From positions 1-14,957 of the forward strand of contig CAZGOM010000137.1 in the NCBI GenBank assembly GCA_964527265.1: a stretch of 14,957 bases of DNA, read 5' to 3'. The DNA comes from CAZGOM01 sp964527265 (GTDB lineage Bacteria; Planctomycetota; Phycisphaerae; Phycisphaerales; Phycisphaeraceae). The notes under the pieces were generated by a model. That model saw only the letters and a list, made by a program, of their open reading frames with translations, was not told the DNA's origin and did not search any database. Every line of letters starts with the position of its first letter. The first letter of the stretch is position 1. A program made the translations under genes and the position numbers. This document shows, in pieces, positions 6,901 through 13,606 of the stretch.

Positions 6901-6941
6901 ATGATAAGTCGTTTTAGACGTACGTCAATAAAAATGTACGT
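6901..6941 (-). promoter_or_regulatory. Promoter and candidate operator of the membrane protein/ATPase operon
   Basis: On the - strand -35 TTGACG (6923-6928) and -10 TATCAT (6901-6906) each match consensus at five of six positions with a 16-base spacer. A perfect 10-bp palindrome GACGTACGTC (6917-6926) overlaps the -35. GTACGT occurs at 6920-6925 and again at 6936-6941, 16 bases apart, which would suit a dimeric repressor. The 41 bases between the -10 and the ATG contain the RBS. Confidence 0.75.
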
Positions 6942-7012
6942 TTGTTTTGATTTATTTTATTTCAGGGGAGAGTTTTCCACATTTGCTTTGGAGGGAAATG
7001 GATGGAAATACT

Positions 7013-7069
7013 GAGAAAACTCTTGTTTTTCCGCGCCCATCGAGGGCGCGGAAAAACAAGAGTTTTCTC
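7013..7069. repeat. 26-bp perfect hairpin between PhyH gene and ATPase operon
   Basis: Arms 7013-7038 and 7044-7069 are perfect 26-base reverse complements around a 5-base ATCGA loop. The GC core (CCGCGCCC/GGGCGCGG) is flanked by T5 and A5 tracts; the outer stem ends in GAGTTTTCTC. It may terminate the PhyH transcript before the operon promoter. The A/T tracts are, however, placed inside the stem rather than as a free U-tail, so a structural or repeat element is equally possible. Confidence 0.9.
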
Positions 7070-7081
7070 GTATGTTTGGTT

Positions 7082-7144
7082 CCCGGGGTGTCGCACGAAT
7101 ACGTGCTCAACCCCGGGCTAAGTTATGCGACCCCTGCCGGGGTC
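7082..7144. repeat. Composite CCCGGGGT palindromic intergenic element
   Basis: CCCGGGGT (7082-7089) pairs with ACCCCGGG (7110-7117) and encloses GCACG-AATA-CGTGC (7093-7106). After CTAAGTTATGC a second hairpin GACCCC-TGCC-GGGGTC follows (7129-7144). The CCCGGG...GCTAAGTTATG wording recurs in planctomycete-like genomes (recollection). It starts just past the PhyH stop and could also slow transcription. Confidence 0.75.
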
Positions 7145-7169
7145 GGGGAGGGAAGGCCCTGGACTTGGG

Positions 7170-7940
7170 TTATTTGGCGGCTGCGGCGAGTTTTTTCTCG
7201 GCTGCCGCGGGGGTGAGCTGGTAGGCGATGGCGTAGGCCATGAGGTCTTTGCCGGTGCGGTTGGGCTCGGAGCGGTGCCAGGTGTAGTTAGTGAAGAAGA
7301 GGCCGTCGCCGGGTTCCATGGAGACGAGGACTTCGTTGGTGTAGTCGATGGTGTTGAGGGGAATGCGCCAGCGTTCGAAGGGTTTGCCCTGTGAATCGGT
7401 GAAGGCGGGGTCGTCGTAGTAGTGGTCGTGAGGGCTTAGGGTCCAGCCTTTTTGTGAGCCGGGCATGACGGCGAGGGCGATGGCGTCTTTGCCGACGTTG
7501 TCAAAGGGGATCCAGCAGTTGCAGCCGAGGGAGGGATTGATTTTCCAGTAGTAAGAGTCCTGATGGTAGTAGGTGCGGCCACCTTGTTCGTTGTTGAGGA
7601 AGCCGTGCTTGCAGAGGGCTTGCTCGGTGAAGAGCTGGACGTCGCCGCCGAGGAGTGCGGCCATGGCGTCTTTGAGGTTTTGATGTTCGGACATCAATTT
7701 GAAGGTGGGGTCGCCATTGGCAGGGCGCTGGACGCCGCCGGGGATGGGTTTGCCGTTGGGGTATTTGTGGAGGGCGGGGTTGATGAGCTGGAAATGTCCT
7801 GGCTTCCAGTCGTGGTTGCCGGCGATGACTTGAGTGAGGAGCGTGCGTACTTTGGCGACGGTCTCCTTGGGGATGAGGCCTTTGATAAGGGTATAGCCTT
7901 GATCTTCGTACTGGTGGAGGTGTTCCTGCGTGACCTTCAT
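7170..7940 (-). CDS. Phytanoyl-CoA dioxygenase (PhyH) family Fe(II)/2-oxoglutarate oxygenase
   Basis: PhyH-family enzymes hydroxylate varied small substrates using Fe(II), O2 and 2-oxoglutarate; planctomycetes carry many paralogues whose substrates are unknown. The 256-residue protein shows the jelly-roll metal triad H126-x-D128 (YYHQDSYYW) and distal H222 (NYTWHRSEPNRTG), with R228 placed to bind 2-oxoglutarate. PGDGLFFTN (210-218) is the usual lead-in to the distal histidine. No signal peptide is seen, so it is cytoplasmic. ATG 7938-7940 has AAGGA 8 bases upstream. The AraC gene ends 75 bases upstream on the same strand, so the pair is probably co-transcribed or regulator-target linked (inference). 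The C-terminus is alanine/lysine-rich (AAAEKKLAAAAK). The family call is secure; the substrate is not known. Confidence 0.92.
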   Translation of the reverse strand: MKVTQEHLHQYEDQGYTLIKGLIPKETVAKVRTLLTQVIAGNHDWKPGHFQLINPALHKYPNGKPIPGGVQRPANGDPTFKLMSEHQNLKDAMAALLGGDVQLFTEQALCKHGFLNNEQGGRTYYHQDSYYWKINPSLGCNCWIPFDNVGKDAIALAVMPGSQKGWTLSPHDHYYDDPAFTDSQGKPFERWRIPLNTIDYTNEVLVSMEPGDGLFFTNYTWHRSEPNRTGKDLMAYAIAYQLTPAAAEKKLAAAAK

Positions 7941-8015
7941 GGGGGTGTTCCTTGGGTGTGATGGATGAACGCAAGAAAGAATAGTGTGGGATAATGCTGG
8001 GTGAAATGGATGGAA

Positions 8016-8918
8016 TCAGGAACCAAATGGATGTTTGCAAGATGCGCGGTAGGCTTCCGGGGAGAGGCCCTGGATTTTTTTGAAGACGCGGCTGAAGTGG
8101 AAAGGGTCTGAATAACCGGTGGCGGCAGCAATGGTGGCGATTTTGTCGCTGGTGGTGGCCAGGAGGGTGCAGGCGAGGGCGATGCGGCGCTGGCGGACGT
8201 AGTCCATGGGGGTGGGGAGGGCGTGCTGGTGAAAGAGGTGGGCCAGGTGGGTGGGGGAGACGTGGGCGCGCTTGGCGAGGGCGGCGGAGGTGAGTGGGGT
8301 GTGGAGGTTGGCGTCGACGTAAGCGGTGAGTTGGGCGACGCGGGGGTCGGAGGGGGGCTTGGGACCTGGGCGGGGGGTGATCCGGGAAGGGTCGGCGGAG
8401 GCGAGGAAGGAATCCATGCGATCAAGGGCGAGGAGGAGGCGGGCGTGCGCGAGGGTTTGGCGGGCGGTTTGGCGGGATTTAATGTCGTTGGTGAGTTCGG
8501 CCATGAGGGCTGCCCATTCCTGGGCCTGGGCGGGCGGGGCGAGGTAGCTGTCGGGCCAGTTGCGGCGGGTGATGAGGTCATCGCCTGCCTGTGTTTTGAG
8601 GAGGAAGCCTGTGGAGTAGCAGGAGACGGGTGTTTGAGGGTCGTGGCCGGCGCTGAGGGTGTCGCCGGCGCGGAGGAAGGTGAAAGTGTTGGGTGTGAGG
8701 GGGTAGCGGTTGTCGTTGATTTGGGTCCAGCCGTGTCCTTGGAGGACCAGGAGTATGCCGTGGTACGGGACGGTGAATGGAGTGATGACCCAGTCAGGCG
8801 CGCATTTGTAGAGTGAGGAGTGGACGATGGCGGAGAGGAGTTGGTCTGCCCATGGGCCGTCGGTGGCGGCTGGGGTGAGGCGTGTGGGGTTTTGGGGAGG
8901 AGGCGGGGGAGGGGGCAT
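8016..8918 (-). CDS. AraC-family transcriptional regulator
   Basis: A 300-residue regulator with an N-terminal cupin-like sensor (about 30-130; HGILLVLQGHGW, then FTFLRAGDTLSAG) and a C-terminal AraC double helix-turn-helix (about 192-293). The first HTH is LTSAALAKRAHVSPTHLAHLF and the second is IATIAAATGYSDPFHFSRVF, followed by the family's KKIQGLSPEAYR signature. It likely binds a sugar or other small molecule and controls the downstream dioxygenase gene. The N-terminus opens with seven prolines in a row, which is unusual and could be sensitive to EF-P. There is no Shine-Dalgarno; a -10-like TAAAAT ends 6 bases before the ATG, suggesting a leaderless message. A start downstream of the polyproline run is possible but has no better RBS. 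Confidence 0.93.
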   Translation of the reverse strand: MPPPPPPPQNPTRLTPAATDGPWADQLLSAIVHSSLYKCAPDWVITPFTVPYHGILLVLQGHGWTQINDNRYPLTPNTFTFLRAGDTLSAGHDPQTPVSCYSTGFLLKTQAGDDLITRRNWPDSYLAPPAQAQEWAALMAELTNDIKSRQTARQTLAHARLLLALDRMDSFLASADPSRITPRPGPKPPSDPRVAQLTAYVDANLHTPLTSAALAKRAHVSPTHLAHLFHQHALPTPMDYVRQRRIALACTLLATTSDKIATIAAATGYSDPFHFSRVFKKIQGLSPEAYRASCKHPFGS

Positions 8919-8924
8919 GGGTGG

Positions 8925-8930
8925 ATTTTA
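8925..8930 (-). promoter_or_regulatory. Candidate -10 box of the AraC gene
   Basis: TAAAAT on the - strand lies 6 bases from the ATG, so transcription would begin at or next to the A of the start codon. No clear -35 is seen in the GC-rich sequence upstream. Confidence 0.35.
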
Positions 8931-9057
8931 CAGCGCGGTGGGAGCGCGGGGACGCGAGAAAACTCAGAGGGTGGAGAGTGGAAATGCAGAGCGGGAGCGG
9001 AGAGGTGGGTTAGCTTGGGCGTTGGAGATTAGAAACAGGGGTTTGCGGCGCGGGGGA

Positions 9058-9990
9058 TTATTGGTTGTCGTAGTAGGCCCAGAGGTTTGCAAGAGCGTTA
9101 TTACCGGCGTAGGCCCAGCCGGAGGAGGGGCCGTTTGCGGTGAGGGCGTCGGTGAGGGAGCGGCCTTCGGAGACCATGGAAAAGTAGACGTGGGGCTTGC
9201 GACCGGAGAGGTCTTTTGCAGCGAACTTGGCGCCGCCGTGGTTGAAGAGGAGGTTGATGCCATCGGAGTGTGGGTCGGAGTATCGGTTGGAGAGTTGACG
9301 TTCGCCGTCGACGGCGACGGTGGTGTTGGGCTTGATTTTGGAGATGCGGTTACCGCCGTACCAGCCGCGGTGGAAGTAATTTCCGCCGCCGTTGGCGACG
9401 CAGTCCCATCCTGCGCCTTCGGGGTTGATGGTGGTGGAGGGGAACATGTCGCGTTTTGAGAGTTGTGTGGTGTAGAGGTGGTTGTTGTTGTACTGTCGGT
9501 CGCGCCAGGCGGATTCGGAGAGGCTGAGTTCGCTGGCGCTGAATCCCGGGCCGAGGTCGGGGCATTCCCATATGCCGCGGTTGATGGAGCGGCTTGCGAA
9601 GGGTGAGGCGTAGCCCATCCAGAAGAACCAGCCGAAGCCAGTGGGTGTGACGCGGTTCCAGCCGCCTTGGATGCCATCGGGGCAGGAGGTGCCCGAGCCG
9701 CCGGGACAGCGGAGGTGGACGAAGGACCAGCCGCCAAGGGAGCGTCCGCCGCCTTGTATCCAGATGTGTCTGGCGCCGGGTTGGGGGATCCAGTCCTTGG
9801 TGTCGGCGGCGTACATGCCGAGCATCATGCCGTGTTGCTTCATGTTGCTTGCGCAGACGGTGCGTTTGGCGACATCGCGAGCGTTTTTGAGGCTGGGGAG
9901 GAGGATGGATAGGAGGATCGCGACGATGGCGATGACGACGAGCAGTTCGACGAGTGTAAAAGCGTGGATGGAGGCGTTTTGTCGTGTCAT
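9058..9990 (-). CDS. Type II secretion/pilin-like protein (prepilin N-terminal cleavage/methylation domain)
   Basis: A 310-residue pseudopilin of the type that is strongly expanded in planctomycetes. The N-terminus is a class III signal: HA|FTLVELLVVIAIVAI with probable prepilin-peptidase cleavage between A10 and F11, Glu at +5 (E15), and a membrane helix to about 33. Ala rather than Gly at -1 is common in these proteins. The mature region is rich in Gly, Trp and Cys (WECPDLGPG at 141-149; DPHSDGINLLFNHGG at 239-253), like the C-terminal domain of DUF1559-type relatives. It probably sits in the inner membrane or in a surface fibre; the cargo is unknown. AAGG lies 9 bases before the ATG. It is a single gene with no secretion machinery nearby, as is usual for this family. 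Confidence 0.9.
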   Translation of the reverse strand: MTRQNASIHAFTLVELLVVIAIVAILLSILLPSLKNARDVAKRTVCASNMKQHGMMLGMYAADTKDWIPQPGARHIWIQGGGRSLGGWSFVHLRCPGGSGTSCPDGIQGGWNRVTPTGFGWFFWMGYASPFASRSINRGIWECPDLGPGFSASELSLSESAWRDRQYNNNHLYTTQLSKRDMFPSTTINPEGAGWDCVANGGGNYFHRGWYGGNRISKIKPNTTVAVDGERQLSNRYSDPHSDGINLLFNHGGAKFAAKDLSGRKPHVYFSMVSEGRSLTDALTANGPSSGWAYAGNNALANLWAYYDNQ

Positions 9991-10065
9991 GCGCGGTGAC
10001 CTTGGCGTGGTTGAGTGTTGGATGTAAGAGAGAGAGAGGCAAATTGAGGAAACGTGAAATGTTAT

Positions 10066-10084
10066 TACATATTCAGTTTATGTA
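10066..10084. promoter_or_regulatory. Small inverted repeat upstream of the pseudopilin gene
   Basis: TACATA and TATGTA (6 bp) enclose a 7-base loop in the AT-rich 142-base gap between the ferredoxin stop and the pseudopilin start. It could be an operator or part of a promoter region (TATGTAAT on the - strand). Weak evidence. Confidence 0.3.
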
Positions 10085-10132
10085 TTGTTTGCGGTTGGGG
10101 ATAGAGCAAAATTGGTGGGGACGAGATTATTT

Positions 10133-11098
10133 TCAGGCGGAGGGGGCGGGGCGTTCTGGGGCGAGGCTGGGGTCGACGTAGATGGAGGTGGGGTCTGTGG
10201 GGCAGGATTGTTCGCAGAGTCCGCAGCCGATGCAGCCGGGGCGGATCTGGATTTGGCCGAGTTGGTCGATGCCGATGGCGGTTTCACCGATGGGGCAGGG
10301 GGTGATGCACTGGCGGCAGTCTTTGGCGGGGGAGGTGGCGGTGGCGGTGCGGAGGCAGGTGTCGTGGTTGACGATGGCCAGGCCCAGGGAGATCTGGGAG
10401 ATGTGGTGGAGGGGGGTGAGTGCGCCGGTGGGGCATGCGTTGGTGCAGGCGATCGAAGCGCAGGCGGTGCAGGCGGACTCACGGGCGATGATGTGGGGGA
10501 GGCTGTCGGAAGCGTTTGGGGCTTCGACGTCGAGCATGATGCAGCTTGCGGGGCAGACACTGACGCACTGGCCGCAGCGGGAGCAGGTGGATTGGAAGGC
10601 TTCTTCGGGGAGCGCGCCGGGGGGGCGGAGTATGCGGGTGCTGCGAGGGGCGGGGGGGAGAGATGTCGATGGTCCATCGGGACACGGCTTGGGTTCGGCC
10701 CAAGCCGTGGCACCCGTTATGGCGTCTTTGGCGGCGTCGGTTGCAGCGCCGGGAGGCTCCGGGGGTGGGTCGGAGGGTGTGTCGGAGGAGGGGAGAGGGT
10801 CGAGGTTGAGTGAGCCGCGGGAGATGCGGTTGTCGGGTCGGCGGATAATGGGGGTGTCGTTTTGAGGTGGGGTGGTGGATTGTGGGTGGTTGGCGGCGTC
10901 GCGTTTACGGGCTTCTTCTAATTTTCTTGCTTCATCTTCGAGGCGTTTTTTTTCGGTGGCGGTCTGAGCGGCGCGGAGTGCGTCGGCGATGGTGGAGCCG
11001 ACCTGCTTGGTGGAGGCTTCGGCTTTATCGAGAGCGCCGAGCATGAGCTTGCGGAAGAAGTCGCGGCGGTCGTTGGGTTTTTTGGGCTTGTCGGGCAT
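10133..11098 (-). CDS. NapG/MauM-like ferredoxin with four [4Fe-4S] sites
   Basis: A 321-residue iron-sulfur electron carrier. The C-terminal half holds four cysteine clusters: C172-C175-C178-C182, C210-C213-C218-C222, C248-C261-C264-C268 and C289-C292-C295-C299, the arrangement of NapG/MauM/NrfC-type ferredoxins that move electrons between membrane complexes. The N-terminus has a twin-arginine-like RRDFFRK (11-17), but no hydrophobic stretch follows. Instead comes a charged helix (about 35-70), so Tat export is doubtful. A proline-rich linker (about 70-165) joins the two halves, and a palindromic element is embedded in it (residues about 128-142). No partner oxidoreductase gene lies nearby. 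ATG 11096-11098 has no clear RBS. The ferredoxin fold is secure; the redox partner is unknown. Confidence 0.88.
   Translation of the reverse strand: MPDKPKKPNDRRDFFRKLMLGALDKAEASTKQVGSTIADALRAAQTATEKKRLEDEARKLEEARKRDAANHPQSTTPPQNDTPIIRRPDNRISRGSLNLDPLPSSDTPSDPPPEPPGAATDAAKDAITGATAWAEPKPCPDGPSTSLPPAPRSTRILRPPGALPEEAFQSTCSRCGQCVSVCPASCIMLDVEAPNASDSLPHIIARESACTACASIACTNACPTGALTPLHHISQISLGLAIVNHDTCLRTATATSPAKDCRQCITPCPIGETAIGIDQLGQIQIRPGCIGCGLCEQSCPTDPTSIYVDPSLAPERPAPSA
10678..10716. repeat. Palindromic element embedded in frame in the ferredoxin gene
   Basis: CACGGCTTGGG (10683-10693) and CCCAAGCCGTG (10699-10709) form a perfect 11-bp stem with loop TTCGG. Outer CGGG/CCCG (10678-10681, 10713-10716) extend it past a small internal loop. 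It encodes part of the low-complexity linker (TGATAWAEPKPCPDG) and keeps the frame. CACGGCTTGGG palindromes look like a dispersed planctomycete element (recollection). Confidence 0.85.
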
Positions 11099-11104
11099 GG
11101 AAGA

Positions 11105-11174
11105 GGGGTCTGGGGTTCAGGGTCTGGGGTCTGGTCGGAGAAGAGGTACAGAGTTTGGGGTACAGAGTACAGGG
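11105..11174. repeat. G-rich intergenic minirepeat, copy 2, plus GGTACAGAGT direct repeat
   Basis: GGGTCTGGGGTTCAGGGTCTG-like units run from 11105 to 11134. They are followed by GGTACAGAGT twice (11145-11154, 11159-11168) and a third partial TACAG. It lies in the divergent gap upstream of the ferredoxin gene, in the same orientation as the copies behind the + strand genes. Confidence 0.6.
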
Positions 11175-11232
11175 TTGAAGGCCAAGAATGGAGGTAGGTG
11201 GAAGATTGAAGCCATCGTTGGCGCGGGCAAGA

Positions 11233-11262
11233 CACACCGTAGCCGCAGACGTCTACAGTGTG
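11233..11262. repeat. Imperfect palindrome in the divergent intergenic region
   Basis: CACACCGTAG (11233-11242) pairs with CTACAGTGTG (11253-11262) at nine of ten positions around a 10-base loop, and AGACGTCT (11247-11254) is itself palindromic. CACC-CCC-GGTG follows at 11264-11274. It could be a dispersed element or a binding site for the divergent genes. Confidence 0.5.
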
Positions 11263-11289
11263 GCACCCCCGGTGTTTGGACCTTGGCAC

Positions 11290-11342
11290 TTTACGGTTGG
11301 GGATCTATCGGGCATTATAGGCCTCCCGGAATATAACTGAGG
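11290..11342 (+). promoter_or_regulatory. Candidate promoter and RBS of the glycosidase-like gene
   Basis: TTTACG (11290-11295), 17 bases, then CATTAT (11313-11318) form a fair sigma-70-like promoter. GAGG at 11339-11342 lies 7 bases before ATG 11350 and fixes the start. Confidence 0.45.
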
Positions 11343-11349
11343 TTGGCCC

Positions 11350-13572
11350 ATGCAGATGATGAGTTGGATGGTGTCCCGGTTGGGCAGCCGGTTCTCATTG
11401 TTTTTTGAGCCCAACAAACGGCGTGTGATGCACTCGGCGCTGGGGCGGTTTTTGGATGAGCCGCTGGACTTGTCCGTTGGGCTGATCGAGCCTGATGGGA
11501 CGGAGCGTGTGCTGCCGTTTTGCCAGGAGGGGAAGCTGCTGACTTATACGGAGCAGTTTGAACGGTTGAATTCGATCACGTTCAAAGGGTACAGCGAACA
11601 CTATCGACTGCGTTTTGAACTGAATATCCATAATGTTTTTTATCCGCAGGACGAGGCGCTTTGCACGATGCCGTCGTTTTACGTGGAGATGCGGGTGCAT
11701 CCGGTGGATCGGGTGCAGTGGTATCCGGCCAAGGGGCCGACGCCGGAGAATGTGAAGCTGTTTTTGAGGATCAAGCGTCCGGAGACGGAGATTTACGCCA
11801 AGGAGGGGGCGGCGGACGGGTCGCACGGGCCTGGGCTGGAGATGTATTACCAGAACACGCTCAAGCCGGGGCGCGACGGAATGGGGATGCCGGAGGGGGT
11901 GACGGCGGCCAAGCCGATCGAGAAGACAGCGGAGGTGTTTGAGCGGATCGTGAGCTTGAACCCAGAGGCGCAGGTGGAGAAGAGCGGGCATGGGCTGGTG
12001 ATCGATTTGCCGGTGACGGGTGTGGGGCTGGGAGTGAAGTGGCGGCTGGTGTGGGCGGCGTATACGGACTCCGCCATGCTGGCGGTGACGGAAGACAAGG
12101 AACAGCGGACGGGGAAGCTGAAATACACGACGCGTTGGAGCGGGCTGGATGAAGTGGTGACGCATGCGATCAAGATGCGGGACCAGTATCTGGCGTCGTC
12201 GCGGCGGTTGGAGAAGCTGTCGGAGCAGGCGCCGCTGCGGAATGCCGAGCGGCATTTGATGCACATGAGCTTCCAGAATTTTTTGTCCAACACGTTCTGG
12301 TGCGCGCTTTCGGACGCGACGGACCCGATGGCGTCGCCGGACTGGTTCAGCGTGTGGGACGGGAACCGGCTGATCCACAGCCCGGTGAACGCGGAATACA
12401 ACAATTCGCTTTGGTACATGACGTTCTGGCCGCAATTGCTAGAGCAGCAGATGGGGCAGTGGATCAAGAACTTCACGGAACATGCGCCATCGCAGGGGGC
12501 GTATCCGCGGCATGACCTGGGTGAGGGGCTGCGGCTGACGGGCCGCGCGCTGTCGCACGACATGCCTGTGGAGGACGCGGCGAACTTCGCCCTGATGCTG
12601 CAGGCGCATACGCGGTGGACGGGGGACTCGACCCTGGCGCACCGGTGGGTGAAGCAGATCGAGAAGCTGGGGAATTTCCTCTTGTGGGCGGACCGTGAGC
12701 GGTGCGGCTTCGCCACCGAGGGGGTGGTGAACGCGATCACCGATGCGGGCCCGGAACTGCACTATGCACGCAAGGGGACCTACCTGGCGGTGAAACGGGC
12801 GATGGGCCTGCAGGCGTGCGCGGACCTGATGGACCAGGCGGTGAAGAAGGACCCGGCGGTGAAGTTCCGCAAAGAAGCACTGTTTGCTGCGGCGCGGATC
12901 GAGGGAGACGGGTGGCTGGGTGACCATTTTGTGGTTTGCGCGGACCCGACGGACAGCGCGCTTTCCCACCCGCGGACGGGTGAGGTGTACACCAGCGAAC
13001 GGCTGCCGGGGTGCGATGCTTATTCGATCTATACGTCCAATGGGTGCCTGCTGCCGGTGATGACGGGGCAGTCGACGTTGATCAATCCGGATCGGCTGAA
13101 GGCGGATATGTTGAGCGCGGTGCGGGAGACGCTTGGGCCGTATGGTTGTTCGCACACGTCGGAACAGGCGGACAAGGTGTGGGTGTCGCAGAACCTGTGG
13201 CGGGATATCACGGCGCGGTATTTCGATACGGTGGCCTTGCCGTGGACGCCGAATTACTGGGAGTTGCAGGTGATGGCGAACACGGGTGTGCAGTCCCTTG
13301 GGGCGAGCGACACATATTTTTCAAACTGCCATGTGTTTTCGCCGCGGATGATCGATGGGATCGGGCTTTTGAATGCGTACCCGAGGCTGACCATTGACCG
13401 GCTGGCGAAGAACGGGCCTTTGATCAAGGTGAACCCGGATCGGCATTATCCGCAGCGTTGGCCGCTGTTTGCACTGGCGGACTGGAAGGCGGGGAAGATC
13501 CCGGTGTGTGTGGTGAACGCGGAGGGGCGGGTGGTGATCGAGGGTGAAATTGATCCGGTGAAGGTCGGATAA
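11350..13572 (+). CDS. Large (alpha/alpha)6 glycosidase-like protein, distant GH52/GH116-type resemblance
   Basis: A 740-residue cytoplasmic protein (no signal peptide or membrane helix). The N-terminal third looks beta-rich and the part after about 290 helical, the order of six-hairpin glycosidases. Distant family-level cues recall GH52 beta-xylosidases: the early SLFFEPNKRR (16-25), the VNAEYNNSLWYMTFWPQLL stretch (346-364), where E349 would match the nucleophile, SHDMPVEDAANF (402-413), and the late WVSQNLWRDITARYF (611-625). D465 (NAITDAG) could be the acid/base. These assignments rest on recalled sequences, not an alignment, and may be wrong. If correct it would cleave oligosaccharides inside the cell. 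The nearby aldolase could suit sugar-acid breakdown, but the link is weak. Codon use is strongly G-ending, so the gene is resident. The coding call is sure; the function is tentative. Confidence 0.75.
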   Translation: MQMMSWMVSRLGSRFSLFFEPNKRRVMHSALGRFLDEPLDLSVGLIEPDGTERVLPFCQEGKLLTYTEQFERLNSITFKGYSEHYRLRFELNIHNVFYPQDEALCTMPSFYVEMRVHPVDRVQWYPAKGPTPENVKLFLRIKRPETEIYAKEGAADGSHGPGLEMYYQNTLKPGRDGMGMPEGVTAAKPIEKTAEVFERIVSLNPEAQVEKSGHGLVIDLPVTGVGLGVKWRLVWAAYTDSAMLAVTEDKEQRTGKLKYTTRWSGLDEVVTHAIKMRDQYLASSRRLEKLSEQAPLRNAERHLMHMSFQNFLSNTFWCALSDATDPMASPDWFSVWDGNRLIHSPVNAEYNNSLWYMTFWPQLLEQQMGQWIKNFTEHAPSQGAYPRHDLGEGLRLTGRALSHDMPVEDAANFALMLQAHTRWTGDSTLAHRWVKQIEKLGNFLLWADRERCGFATEGVVNAITDAGPELHYARKGTYLAVKRAMGLQACADLMDQAVKKDPAVKFRKEALFAAARIEGDGWLGDHFVVCADPTDSALSHPRTGEVYTSERLPGCDAYSIYTSNGCLLPVMTGQSTLINPDRLKADMLSAVRETLGPYGCSHTSEQADKVWVSQNLWRDITARYFDTVALPWTPNYWELQVMANTGVQSLGASDTYFSNCHVFSPRMIDGIGLLNAYPRLTIDRLAKNGPLIKVNPDRHYPQRWPLFALADWKAGKIPVCVVNAEGRVVIEGEIDPVKVG

Positions 13573-13580
13573 GGAAGAAA

Positions 13581-13606
13581 GGCCTGGGGTCCAGGGTCTG
13601 GGGTTT
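13581..13606. repeat. G-rich intergenic minirepeat, copy 3
   Basis: CTGGGGTCCAGGGTCTGGGG-type units lie 9 bases past the glycosidase-like stop and directly abut the TA-bordered element. Orientation is the same as in the other copies. Confidence 0.55.

Noticed and set aside
8964..9737. 257-codon frame on - rich in Ser, Thr and Pro
   Set aside because: Alternative frame of the pseudopilin gene, which has a diagnostic prepilin N-terminus.
11395..12435. 346-codon frame on - rich in Arg, His and Pro
   Set aside because: Antisense to the glycosidase-like gene with no motif; arises from skewed codon use.
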